Positions 9,247 through 17,957 of a stretch of 64,000 nucleotides of DNA are shown here, piece after piece. The notes under the pieces were generated by a model. It was not told the origin of the DNA and searched no databases. It worked only from the letters and a program-made list of their open reading frames with translations. The translations under genes were made by a program, and so were the position numbers. Positions within the stretch are counted from its first letter, which is position 1, and each line of letters opens with the position of its first letter. The DNA is from Mesorhizobium erdmanii USDA 3471 (lineage in GTDB: Bacteria; Pseudomonadota; Alphaproteobacteria; Rhizobiales; Rhizobiaceae). Location of the stretch: NCBI RefSeq assembly GCF_000472705.1, contig NZ_AXAE01000005.1:310001-374000 (forward strand), in the 5' to 3' direction.

Positions 9247-11166
9247 ATGGCCCTTGCCAACACTGGTAGTGAGGCAGAACCCGTCGAACAGTCGAGCCAT
9301 CCGGAAATCGAACAGCATAGCACCAAGGTGCTGATGCTGGGCGCGCTGGGCGTGGTCTATGGCGATATCGGCACCAGCCCGATCTATGCCTTTCGCGAGG
9401 CGCTGGTGGCGTCGTCGCACGGCAGCGTTGCGCAACGCGAAGATATTCTCGGTGTGCTGTCGCTCATCATCTGGTCGCTGACGATCATCGTCACCATCAA
9501 ATACATCATGTTCGTGCTGCGCGCCGACAATCGCGGCGAGGGCGGTGTGCTGTCGCTGATGGCGCTGGCGCGCGGCAGTTTTCCGAGGCGCTCGGCGCTG
9601 ATGCTCGGCGTTGGTATCGTCGGCGCCTCGCTGTTTTTCGGCGACGCGGTCATCACGCCGGCGATTTCGGTCCTGTCGGCGGTCGAGGGCATGAATGTCG
9701 TCACGCCGACCTTCCAACCCTATGTCGTGCCGCTGACGCTGGTTATCCTCGCCATGGTGTTCGCGGTGCAACGTTTCGGCACCGGCGGCGTGGGGATGGT
9801 TTTCGGTCCGGTAACCGCGGTCTGGTTCCTGGCCATCGGTCTTTCCGGCCTGAACCATATCATCAGTGATCCGGAAATCCTGTGGGCGATCAGCCCGCAC
9901 TACATCGTCGCCTTCCTGATCCATTCGCCCGATGTCGCCTTCGTCACCATCGGCGCCATCTTCCTTGCGGTCACAGGTGCCGAGGCGCTTTATGCCGATC
10001 TCGGCCATTTCGGCCGCAAGCCGATCGTGCTGGCCTGGCTGGCGATCGTGTTCCCCTGCCTGCTTTTGAACTATGCCGGGCAGGGCGCCTTCGTGCTGGC
10101 GAAGAATGGCGTTGTCGGCCATCCGTTCTTCGAGATGAACGAAGGCTGGGCGCTGATTCCGATGGTGGTGCTAGCGACAGCGGCTACAGTCATCGCCAGC
10201 CAGGCGGTCATTTCAGGGGCTTTTTCGCTAACCCGCCAGGCGGTGCAGCTCAACATGCTGCCGCGGCTGGAAATCCTGCATACTTCGGAAAAGCAGTCCG
10301 GCCAGATCTACATGCCGCGCGTCAACCTTTTGCTGGCATTGGTGGTGATGATGCTGGTGGTTGGCTTCGGCGAATCCAGCAAGCTCGCGTCGGCCTATGG
10401 CATTTCGGTGACCGGCAACATGCTGGTGACGACGGTGCTGCTCTACGTTGTCATGACGCGCATCTGGAAGTGGAAGCTGTCGCTGGCGATCCCGCTGACC
10501 GTACTTTTCGCTCTCATCGACATAGGCTTCTTCGCCTCCAACATCGTCAAGGTGTTCGAAGGCGGCTGGGCGTCGCTGCTGGTGGCGTTCACCATCGTGC
10601 TGGGCATGTGGACCTGGGTGCGCGGCAGCCGCTATCTGTTCGACAAGACCCGCCGCAACGAGATCCCGCTCGATTTCCTGGCCGGCAATCTGCTGAAGAA
10701 GAAACCGCAGCTGGTGTCGGGCACCGCGGTGTTCCTGACCAGCGATCCGCTCAGCGCGCCGACAGCGCTGATGCACAGCCTGAAGCACTACAAGGTGCTG
10801 CATGAGCAGAATGTCATCCTTTCGGTGGTGACGGCGCCGCAGCCGGTGGTGCCCGACAGCGACCGAGTCAAGATGGAGACGGTCAACGAGCTGTTCATGC
10901 GGGTGACGCTGACCTTCGGCTATATGGAACAGCCCAATATTCCACGCGCGCTGGCCATCTGCCGCAAGCAGGGCTGGAAGTTCGACATCATGACGACCTC
11001 CTTCTTCCTGTCACGGCGCTCGCTCAAGGCCTCGCCTAATTCGGGTATGCCGGTGTGGCAGGACCGGTTGTTCATCGGTCTGGCCAGAACAGCGGCCGAC
11101 GCGACCGAATATTTCCAGATCCCGACCGGACGTGTGGTAGAGATCGGCACGCAGGTGGCGATCTAA
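9247..11166 (+). CDS. kup: Potassium uptake protein Kup, copy 2
   Basis: Second tandem potassium transporter of the KUP family, 639 residues from ATG 9247, which follows CGGAG by 8 bases; an in-frame GTG at 9238 lies inside that ribosome site and is less likely. It carries the same [14 protein letters not shown] signature and membrane topology as copy 1. Compared with copy 1 the loops of the membrane half differ clearly (for example AHVLGVLS against REDILGVLS), whereas the C-terminal domain differs at only a handful of residues. The two genes are 188 bases apart. Confidence 0.93.
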   Translation: MALANTGSEAEPVEQSSHPEIEQHSTKVLMLGALGVVYGDIGTSPIYAFREALVASSHGSVAQREDILGVLSLIIWSLTIIVTIKYIMFVLRADNRGEGGVLSLMALARGSFPRRSALMLGVGIVGASLFFGDAVITPAISVLSAVEGMNVVTPTFQPYVVPLTLVILAMVFAVQRFGTGGVGMVFGPVTAVWFLAIGLSGLNHIISDPEILWAISPHYIVAFLIHSPDVAFVTIGAIFLAVTGAEALYADLGHFGRKPIVLAWLAIVFPCLLLNYAGQGAFVLAKNGVVGHPFFEMNEGWALIPMVVLATAATVIASQAVISGAFSLTRQAVQLNMLPRLEILHTSEKQSGQIYMPRVNLLLALVVMMLVVGFGESSKLASAYGISVTGNMLVTTVLLYVVMTRIWKWKLSLAIPLTVLFALIDIGFFASNIVKVFEGGWASLLVAFTIVLGMWTWVRGSRYLFDKTRRNEIPLDFLAGNLLKKKPQLVSGTAVFLTSDPLSAPTALMHSLKHYKVLHEQNVILSVVTAPQPVVPDSDRVKMETVNELFMRVTLTFGYMEQPNIPRALAICRKQGWKFDIMTTSFFLSRRSLKASPNSGMPVWQDRLFIGLARTAADATEYFQIPTGRVVEIGTQVAI

Positions 11167-11209
11167 GCGTCGAACGAACACCTGACCTGACGAAGTTGGG
11201 GAGGCCGGC

Positions 11210-12250
11210 ATGAGCGGCGAATTGGTGCTTGTCACCGGCGGATCAGGTTTCCTCGGCGCCCACTGTGTCCTTGAACTCTTGAAGGCGGGCTACCGCGTGC
11301 GCACGACAGTGCGCTCCGCCAGGCGTGAGGCCGATGTGCTGGCCATGCTGAAGGCGGGCGGCGTCGGGCCGGGCGACAGGCTGTCCTTTGCCGTGGCCGA
11401 CCTCATGAGCGACGCCGGCTGGCCGCAGGCGGTCGCCGGCTGCGACTATGTGCTCCATGTCGCCTCGCCATTTCCGCCCGGCGTGCCGAAGCATGAGGAC
11501 GATTTGATCATCCCGGCTCGTGAGGGTGCATTGCGGGTGCTGCGGGCCGCACGGGACGCAGGCGTGAAACGCGTCGTGCTGACCTCGTCCTTCGCGGCCA
11601 TCGGCTACGGCAAGATGCCGCCCGACGGCCGGCCTTTCACCGAGGAGAGCTGGACCGATCCGACCGCCAAGGTCAGCGCCTATGTGAAGTCGAAGATGCT
11701 TGCAGAGCGCGCCGCCTGGGATTTCATCGCCGCCGAGGGCGGCAGGCTGGAACTGTCGGTCGTCAATCCGGTCGGCATTTTCGGCCCGGTACTGGGGTCC
11801 GACCATTCGACCCCGACCGAATTTGTCCAGCGCATGATGAACGGCGCCATGCCTGGGCTGCCGCGCCTGTCCTTCGGCGTCGTCGATGCGCGCGACGTGG
11901 CGGACCTGCATGTGCGTGCCATGACCAATCCGGCCGCCGCGGGCGAGCGCTTCCTGGCGGTGTCAGGCGATTTCATGACCGTGCGGGAGATCGCGCAGAC
12001 CCTGAAAACGCGGCTCGGCGATGCGGCGGCACGCGTCAAGACGCGTGAGCTTCCCGATTGGCTGGTGCGGGTCGTCGGACTGTTCAATCCGGAAGCCGCA
12101 CAGCTGGTAACGGAATTGGGCAAGGTCAAGAATGCCACCAACGCCAAGGCGGTGCGTGTGCTCGGCTGGGCGCCGCGCTCGCGGCAAGACGCACTGACCG
12201 CGACCGGCGAGAGCCTGGTCCGGCTCGGCCTGGTCAAGGCATCGAAGTAG
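11210..12250 (+). CDS. NAD(P)-dependent epimerase / dihydroflavonol-reductase-like protein
   Basis: Extended short-chain dehydrogenase of 346 residues. The Rossmann motif VTGGSGFLGAHC at residues 8-19 binds NAD(P), and the catalytic Y158-x-x-x-K162 sits in SAYVKSKMLAERAAW, with the preceding Ser pair at LTSSFAA. Overall layout resembles dihydroflavonol-4-reductase-like and cinnamoyl-CoA-reductase-like enzymes, which act on aldehydes or ketones; the actual substrate is unknown. A GGGGAGG ribosome site precedes ATG 11210. It converges on the QorB-like gene across a strong hairpin. Confidence 0.85.
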   Translation: MSGELVLVTGGSGFLGAHCVLELLKAGYRVRTTVRSARREADVLAMLKAGGVGPGDRLSFAVADLMSDAGWPQAVAGCDYVLHVASPFPPGVPKHEDDLIIPAREGALRVLRAARDAGVKRVVLTSSFAAIGYGKMPPDGRPFTEESWTDPTAKVSAYVKSKMLAERAAWDFIAAEGGRLELSVVNPVGIFGPVLGSDHSTPTEFVQRMMNGAMPGLPRLSFGVVDARDVADLHVRAMTNPAAAGERFLAVSGDFMTVREIAQTLKTRLGDAAARVKTRELPDWLVRVVGLFNPEAAQLVTELGKVKNATNAKAVRVLGWAPRSRQDALTATGESLVRLGLVKASK

Positions 12251-12278
12251 CGCGGCGGGAAGGCGACCTCCCGCCGCG
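12251..12278. terminator. Hairpin between convergent genes, possible bidirectional terminator
   Basis: A perfect 10-base inverted repeat (CGCGGCGGGA / TCCCGCCGCG) with an 8-base loop fills the space between the reductase stop and the convergent quinone-oxidoreductase-like gene stop. No T-run follows on either strand, so it is not a canonical intrinsic terminator, but its position fits transcription ending for both genes. Confidence 0.5.
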
Positions 12279-12284
12279 CGGATA

Positions 12285-13175
12285 TCAGCCGGCCAGGGCG
12301 GCTTTGTTGGCTTCCAGGAACTGCTTCAACGGTGCCGACTTCCGGCCGGAAAGCGTCTCCACCGAATCCGTAACCATGCCGAGGTCGCCGGCGCGTGTGG
12401 CGGCGTCGAAGGACACCAGAACCTTGGCGATGCCCTCCGGCAGGCCGGCTCCCTTCATGCCCTCGGTCAGGGCCTCGTCGGAAAGCTGGATGACCTGGAT
12501 CGGCTTGCCGGTGAGTTCGGTGACGATCGCCGCAACTTCGGCGGTCTTGTAGGCCTTGGGGCCAGTCAGCGTATAAGTCTTGCTTTCGCTGGTGTCCGAC
12601 GCCAGACCCGCAGCAATCGCCGCCGCATAGTCGTCACGCGCGCCATAGGAAATGGCGCCATCGCCGGCCGATGTGTACCATTGGCCCGACGCCAGGACCT
12701 GCGGCATCGCCATGAACAGGTTCTCGCCGTACCAGCCATTGCGGAAGATCGTGTAGGGGATGCCGCTCGCCTTGATCGCCTGTTCGGTGTCGTAATGGTC
12801 GGGCGCGAAGAGGACAGGGGAACCCGGCTCCGTGTTGGGCATCGAGGTGTAAAGCAGGTGGCCGACGCCTGCCTTGCTGGCCCCGGCGACTGCCGCCAGC
12901 TGCTGCTCTCGCCGCTTTCCCTGGATCGCCAACTCGTTGGTTGAAATGATGAGCGCCCGATCGGTGCCCGCGAAGGCTTTGGCGAGCGAAGCCTGATCGT
13001 CGAAATCCGCCTCGCGGACAGTGACACCGCGCGCGGCGAGATCAGCGAGGCTGGCCGGCGTGCGGGTGGTGGCGATAATGCGGGACGCCGGCACCTTGAA
13101 GGTGTCGAGCAGATGGTTGATGACGCTTCGGCCGAGGTGGCCGGACGCGCCGGTGACGAGGAGGGTTGCGGTCAT
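12285..13175 (-). CDS. NmrA-like / QorB-type NAD(P)H:quinone oxidoreductase-like protein
   Basis: Atypical short-chain dehydrogenase of 296 residues with the dinucleotide motif VTGASGHLGRSV at residues 7-18. Layout and motifs (TTRTPASLADLAARGVTVREADFDD, LIISTNEL, YTSMPNTEPGSPV) match the QorB/YtfG and NmrA group, which binds NAD(P)H and in QorB reduces quinones. ATG 13175 is preceded by AGGA at 6-7 bases. It is divergent from an HxlR regulator with one Cys, an arrangement typical of quinone or aldehyde-responsive detoxification pairs. Confidence 0.8.
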   Translation of the reverse strand: MTATLLVTGASGHLGRSVINHLLDTFKVPASRIIATTRTPASLADLAARGVTVREADFDDQASLAKAFAGTDRALIISTNELAIQGKRREQQLAAVAGASKAGVGHLLYTSMPNTEPGSPVLFAPDHYDTEQAIKASGIPYTIFRNGWYGENLFMAMPQVLASGQWYTSAGDGAISYGARDDYAAAIAAGLASDTSESKTYTLTGPKAYKTAEVAAIVTELTGKPIQVIQLSDEALTEGMKGAGLPEGIAKVLVSFDAATRAGDLGMVTDSVETLSGRKSAPLKQFLEANKAALAG

Positions 13176-13216
13176 GGGAGATCCTGACGTTGCGCCGAAA
13201 GGGCGGTTCGGGTGTC

Positions 13217-13233
13217 GGTCTCAAAAAGAGACC
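13217..13233. promoter_or_regulatory. Candidate HxlR operator (perfect hyphenated palindrome)
   Basis: GGTCTC, five A, GAGACC: a perfect 6+5+6 palindrome in the 145-base divergent region between the QorB-like gene and the HxlR regulator. It lies 42 bases from the former's start and 88 bases from the latter's. Its size and symmetry suit a dimeric winged-helix regulator controlling both genes. Confidence 0.55.
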
Positions 13234-13320
13234 AGCACTAAAATAAGAATTGACCCGATGCCGTAAAGAAGGCAGTTTTTCGGGAGGTAGGCACACGCAG
13301 GGAACCACCGGGAAGCGGCC

Positions 13321-13731
13321 ATGGACAGCACTGTCGTCAATCTGAAGTCCAAGCTCGAAATCTACAAAGCGATGACCGGCGGCGGAAATCTCGCCGATTG
13401 CCCGGTTCGCGACGTGATCCAGGGGTTGAACGGCAAATGGAGTTCGCTGTTGACGGCGGCACTTGCCGAGCAGCCCTATCGCTTCGGTGAGTTGCGGCGG
13501 CTGGTCCCCGATATTTCGCAGCGCATGCTGACCCAGACGCTCCATGAGTTGCAGCGCGATGGTTACGTGCATCGCGAAGTCTTCCCGACCAAGCCGCCGA
13601 GCGTCGAATACAGCCTCACCGACCTCGGGCGGTCGATGTTTGGCGCCTTGCAGCATTTGCTTCAGTGGGCCGAGCTCAACCACGATGCGGTGCGCGAGGC
13701 GCGCAAGGGGTTTGATACGGCCCAAGCCTGA
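13321..13731 (+). CDS. HxlR-family winged-helix transcriptional regulator
   Basis: DNA-binding dimer of 136 residues. The family pattern is clear: CPVRDVIQGLNGKWSSLLTAAL, then RFGELRRLVPDISQRMLTQTLHELQRDGYVHR (recognition helix) and the wing PSVEYSLTDLG. C27 is the only Cys in the protein and sits at the position used as a thiol switch in YodB- and HypR-type members, so it may sense quinones or oxidants. ATG 13321 follows GGGAAG. It is divergently transcribed from the QorB-like gene, its likely target. Confidence 0.88.
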   Translation: MDSTVVNLKSKLEIYKAMTGGGNLADCPVRDVIQGLNGKWSSLLTAALAEQPYRFGELRRLVPDISQRMLTQTLHELQRDGYVHREVFPTKPPSVEYSLTDLGRSMFGALQHLLQWAELNHDAVREARKGFDTAQA

Positions 13732-13775
13732 GCCTGGCTTGCACCGCTGAAGCGTCAAAGCGCCAGCTTGCCTTG

Positions 13776-15074
13776 GTGGCATCCATAAGGGATTGTGCCG
13801 CCGTTTGGCGCGGGGGCATCGACATTTCCTACGACATCGCAATTGCGGGCGCCGGTCCGGCGGGGCTGGCCATGGCGCTCTATCTCAAGCGCGCCGGGCA
13901 CCGGGTCACCATCTTCGAGCGCTTCGAGGCGCCGAAGCCGGTCGGCTCCGGCCTGATCCTGCAGCCGACCGGCTTGACGGTGCTGGCCGATCTCGGCCTG
14001 CTCGACGACATACTGGCGCTCGGCGCTCGCATCGACCGGCTGCATGGCGCCGATGCCTCGACCGGGCGCACCGTGCTCGACGTCCGCTATGACGCCCAAC
14101 GGGGCGGGCGTTTCGGCTTGGCCGTACACCGGGCGGCACTGTTCGGGGGGCTGTTTCGCGCTGCCCGGCGCGAGGCCATTTCCATCGAGACCGGCGTCGA
14201 GATCGAGACGGTGGAAACCGGCGAACGCGCGGTGTTGGTCTCTGGTAATGGACGAAGGATTGGGCCGTTCGACCTGGTTGTCGACGCCAGCGGTTCGCGC
14301 TCGAAACTGCGGCAGAGTGTGGGCAATGCAGGCGCGCCGCGGCCACTAACCTATGGCGCGTTCTGGGCGTCGCTCGATTGGCGCGGCGAGGGCTTTGACG
14401 GGCACGCGCTTTCGCAGCGCTATGACAAGGCCAGCGTGATGATCGGCGTGCTGCCGATAGGCAGGCCCGAGCCCGGTGCCGGGAAGATGGCGGCCTTCTT
14501 CTGGAGCCTGAAGCCCGATGATGCCGAGAGGGTGCGCGCCCGGGGCCTGGAGGCCTGGAAGGAGAGGGTGGTGCGGCTGTGGCCGCAAAGCGAGGCGTAC
14601 GCCAGCCAGATCGACAGTTTCGACCAGTTGTCGCTGGCGCGCTACGGCCACCACACGATGAAGCTCCCGATTGGCCGCAAGCTGGCCGTCATCGGCGATG
14701 CCGCGCATTCGACCAGCCCGCAACTCGGACAAGGGGCCAACATGGCGCTGCTCGACGCGGCTGCGCTCAGCCATGCGCTGGCGTGCGCGGAAACTATCGA
14801 GGCAGCGCTGGAAACCTATGCCAAGGCGCGGCGTTGGCACGTGCGTGTCTTCCAGGCGCTGTCGCTGGCGTTCACGCCGTTCTACCAGTCGGATTCCGTG
14901 GCGCTGCCCTTCATCCGCGACAGGCTGGTGGCGACCATCGCAAAAATCCCGCCGGCACCACAGTTCCTCGCGTCGATGGTGGCCGGTACGGCGATCGACC
15001 CGTTCAAGCGGGCGAGGCTTGCCGAGGTGCGATGGGATTTCGGACGACATCCTGGCCATGATACGAACGCATGA
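13776..15074 (+). CDS. FAD-dependent aromatic-type monooxygenase (class A)
   Basis: Flavoprotein of about 430 residues of the PHBH fold (FAD_binding_3 type). The N-terminal GAGPAGLAMALYLKRAGH binds the FAD adenine ribose, and the GDAAHSTSPQLGQGAN motif near residue 300 contacts the FAD pyrophosphate. It probably uses NAD(P)H and oxygen to hydroxylate an organic substrate that cannot be named. The start is uncertain: no ATG is in frame before the Rossmann strand; GTG 13776 or TTG 13773 are the only usual starts and neither has a strong ribosome site. The gene overlaps or nearly abuts the next one. Confidence 0.8.
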   Translation: MASIRDCAAVWRGGIDISYDIAIAGAGPAGLAMALYLKRAGHRVTIFERFEAPKPVGSGLILQPTGLTVLADLGLLDDILALGARIDRLHGADASTGRTVLDVRYDAQRGGRFGLAVHRAALFGGLFRAARREAISIETGVEIETVETGERAVLVSGNGRRIGPFDLVVDASGSRSKLRQSVGNAGAPRPLTYGAFWASLDWRGEGFDGHALSQRYDKASVMIGVLPIGRPEPGAGKMAAFFWSLKPDDAERVRARGLEAWKERVVRLWPQSEAYASQIDSFDQLSLARYGHHTMKLPIGRKLAVIGDAAHSTSPQLGQGANMALLDAAALSHALACAETIEAALETYAKARRWHVRVFQALSLAFTPFYQSDSVALPFIRDRLVATIAKIPPAPQFLASMVAGTAIDPFKRARLAEVRWDFGRHPGHDTNA

Positions 15075-15108
15075 CAGTTTTCGCTCAGGCCGGCCCCGAA
15101 TTCACACC

Positions 15109-17919
15109 ATGTTCAAAGCGCGAAAATCGCAACATCTGATGCGCGTCGTCGCATCTGTCCTGTTGATGCTGGCGGTGGCGTTTCCTTCACTGCAAGCGCA
15201 AGCCCAGACACCAGGTCAGACCAGCCAGCAGGCGCCGGCGGACAGCGAGGAGACCCTGAGAGCTCGCATCGACGCGGCCTACAGACTGATGATGGATGCC
15301 GGGCGCTTCGATGAAGGCTACGCGCAGTTGCGGGCAACGCTGCTCGATGCCGCCAGAAGCGACCTCTACGAATTCACCGTGGAGAGTTATTCGAACGCCG
15401 GCGCGACCTTCCTCAACAACCAGATCCTCGACGACGCCGAAGAGATTTTTGCCGAAGGCCTGAAAATCCGAGCGATGCAGCAGGATGTCGCCAAGCGCGC
15501 CGACTTCTATCTCAACTATGCGATGCTGAAGCAGGCCGAGAAGGACTATCAGGGGTTCGTGTCTATGTGCGCGACAGCCACCAATTTATACGCCCGCTAC
15601 CACGGCAAGGAGTCGCAGGAGCTCCTATATGCCAACGATGTGCTGGCGACCGGGGTCGCGGCATTCGGTCAGATCGCTTCCGCCATCAATATCGAGCAGC
15701 GCAATCTGAAGTTGGCCGGGCAGGTGACCGGCACGGATGATCGTTTCATCTGGAAGCTGCAGAACAATCTGGCCGACATGCTGCGCCAGATGGGGGCTCC
15801 AACCCGCGCCTTGCAGTACGACCTGGCGGTGCTGGAGAAGCGGATCGGCTACTACGGCGCAAATCATTTCAATGTTCTGGTCAGCGCCAACAACACCGCG
15901 CAGGATTATCTGGACCTTGGCCAATACGACGAGGCCTTGCACCACTTTCAGCAGAACCGCGACATTGCCGTCGTTCTAAAGCAGGAAGGCAATCTGGTCG
16001 AACAGGCCGACGCCTGGCTCCTCTACACCAAGGCGCTCTCTGGTGCGCAGCCGCTCGATCAGCCGACGCTGGCAAAGCTGCAACAACTGACCACAGACCC
16101 GAATTATCCAGAAATACTGGCAATCAGGGTCGCCAACCTGCTCGCCACGCATTTCGCCGCCGTGGGTGACACCGAAAGCAGCATGGCCCAACTCGACCGG
16201 GCCTACAGCGTCGCGGGGGCGACCTACGGCGCCGTGCACCCGCTGACCTTTGCAGCGCGTCAGGCGATGGCCAATCTCAAGGCAAAGACGAATCCGGGGG
16301 CGGCGGCCGCCGATTTCGCCACTCTTGATGATGACATGCTGCGCTGGAATTGGTTTCAGGTAAGCACATCAGGCAATCCCGTCGTCGCCGAGGCCAGTCG
16401 CGCCCTGGCCGACGAGATGCTCTACGACTATGCGCGCCTGGCAAAAGACAATGCGTCGGTGGTGCCGGCGTTTGCCGAAGCCGTCCGCCGCTGGCCGACG
16501 CTTGAAAACGAGAAACGCGATCTGTTGCGAAGGCTCGCCCGCTTGATCGATCCGAGCGATGCCGAGACACGGTCTTTGATCCAGAGCGGGATCCGGCTGT
16601 CCCTGGCCTATCAGGAGGCGGCGTCCAGCGGCGACAGCTCCGACGATCCGGGCGCGGTACAGCCCGAACAGGTCGAGGCGGCTTACCAAAAGGCCACCGC
16701 CAAAGTCATGGCCAATTACAGTTTCAGCCAGAGCCTGGTGGACAAGCCGCTGCCATCGGCCAACACACTGCTGAAATCCAACGAAGCCCTGATCGACTAT
16801 TTCATCACCCGCAAGTGGCGGGCGGATCGGGAGAGCGCCGATCCTTTGGAAGATGAGCGCCTTTATGCGATTGTCACCCGCAAGGACCAGCCGCCGCGTC
16901 TCTACGATCTCGGCGATCCGCGCCAGCTCATCCCTGCGGCTCGCGAGACACGCATGGCAGGTCTGAGATCGACGCGTTCCGCACAGGAACGCGGCGCCGT
17001 GACCCTGGTCGATCTCAACGCCACATTCACTGGACTTTACGCCGGCCTGATCGCCCCATTGGAGCCGTCGCTTGGCGGCGCCGACGCGCTTTTCGTGGTG
17101 CCGGACGGAAAGCTGTTTTCCGTGCCGTTCCCCTTGCTGCAGGACGGCAAGGGCGCGTCGCTCGACGACCGTTTCGTCGTGCGCATGCTGACGCGGCCGG
17201 AATCGCTGTTGAATGCTGGCGTCGATCAGAGTTTTCCCAGGACCGGCAAAGCCTTGCTGGCCGGCGGTCTTGACTATGCACGAGGTCCGGAAAAGGGAGC
17301 GGAGCCGCTGCCGGGTACCCGCAAGGAGGTCGACGCGATCGCCTCGATCCTGCGCGGCGATGACTATTCGGTCGAATTGCTGACCGGAACGGCGGCGAGC
17401 GAGCGGACGCTGCGCCAGGATATGGAGCAGGCGACGGTCGCGCATCTGGCCACCCATGGCGCTTACCGTGACGAGAAAGAGGGTGGCCTGGGCGCCGTGA
17501 ACGCGCTTTGGCAGAGCCAGGTCGTGCTGTCGCAGTCGGGAGACCGGCAGTCGATGAAACGGGACGATGATGACGGCCGGCTCTATGGCATGGAACTGAT
17601 GAACTGGGATCTGTCGGGCCTCGACCTGCTTGTCCTGTCGGCTTGCGAGACCGCCCGTGGCCAGGAGACATTCGTCGGCGGTTTGCGCGGCCTGCCGACG
17701 GCGATCGACATTGCCGGCGCCAAACGCTCGCTGCTGACATTGTGGCCGGTGGACGACGCCGGCACCGCAGCCTTCATGGTCGGGTTCTACCGTCAGCTTG
17801 CCGCAGGGCAGACTTATCCGGAAGCGCTCCGCCAGACCCGCCGCGATGCTCGCGACGGCAAGATATCGGGTGCGCAGGACCCGCGGGTCTGGGCCGCCTT
17901 TGTCATGTTCGAGAACTGA
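15109..17919 (+). CDS. Exported TPR-CHAT protein (caspase-like peptidase domain)
   Basis: A 936-residue protein from ATG 15109. Residues 1-33 form a signal peptide (basic start, VVASVLLMLAVAF core, AQA end), so it is probably periplasmic. Helical repeats of tetratricopeptide type span about residues 60-450. The C-terminal third is a CHAT domain: VVPDGKLFSVPF, then ATHG with H783, and LSACET with C846, the expected His-Cys dyad. CHAT proteins cleave proteins or act as scaffolds; the target is unknown. The longest frame begins at 14671 but its first 146 codons overlap the monooxygenase. No effector or partner gene is adjacent. Confidence 0.86.
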   Translation: MFKARKSQHLMRVVASVLLMLAVAFPSLQAQAQTPGQTSQQAPADSEETLRARIDAAYRLMMDAGRFDEGYAQLRATLLDAARSDLYEFTVESYSNAGATFLNNQILDDAEEIFAEGLKIRAMQQDVAKRADFYLNYAMLKQAEKDYQGFVSMCATATNLYARYHGKESQELLYANDVLATGVAAFGQIASAINIEQRNLKLAGQVTGTDDRFIWKLQNNLADMLRQMGAPTRALQYDLAVLEKRIGYYGANHFNVLVSANNTAQDYLDLGQYDEALHHFQQNRDIAVVLKQEGNLVEQADAWLLYTKALSGAQPLDQPTLAKLQQLTTDPNYPEILAIRVANLLATHFAAVGDTESSMAQLDRAYSVAGATYGAVHPLTFAARQAMANLKAKTNPGAAAADFATLDDDMLRWNWFQVSTSGNPVVAEASRALADEMLYDYARLAKDNASVVPAFAEAVRRWPTLENEKRDLLRRLARLIDPSDAETRSLIQSGIRLSLAYQEAASSGDSSDDPGAVQPEQVEAAYQKATAKVMANYSFSQSLVDKPLPSANTLLKSNEALIDYFITRKWRADRESADPLEDERLYAIVTRKDQPPRLYDLGDPRQLIPAARETRMAGLRSTRSAQERGAVTLVDLNATFTGLYAGLIAPLEPSLGGADALFVVPDGKLFSVPFPLLQDGKGASLDDRFVVRMLTRPESLLNAGVDQSFPRTGKALLAGGLDYARGPEKGAEPLPGTRKEVDAIASILRGDDYSVELLTGTAASERTLRQDMEQATVAHLATHGAYRDEKEGGLGAVNALWQSQVVLSQSGDRQSMKRDDDDGRLYGMELMNWDLSGLDLLVLSACETARGQETFVGGLRGLPTAIDIAGAKRSLLTLWPVDDAGTAAFMVGFYRQLAAGQTYPEALRQTRRDARDGKISGAQDPRVWAAFVMFEN

Positions 17920-17957
17920 GGCCGTTCAAGCGCTTCTGGTTCGCGATTCGCGCCCCC

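Noticed and set aside
14671..15108. 146-codon upstream extension of the TPR-CHAT frame
   Set aside because: It overlaps the monooxygenase out of frame and is Arg/Ser-rich; the signal peptide starts at 15109.
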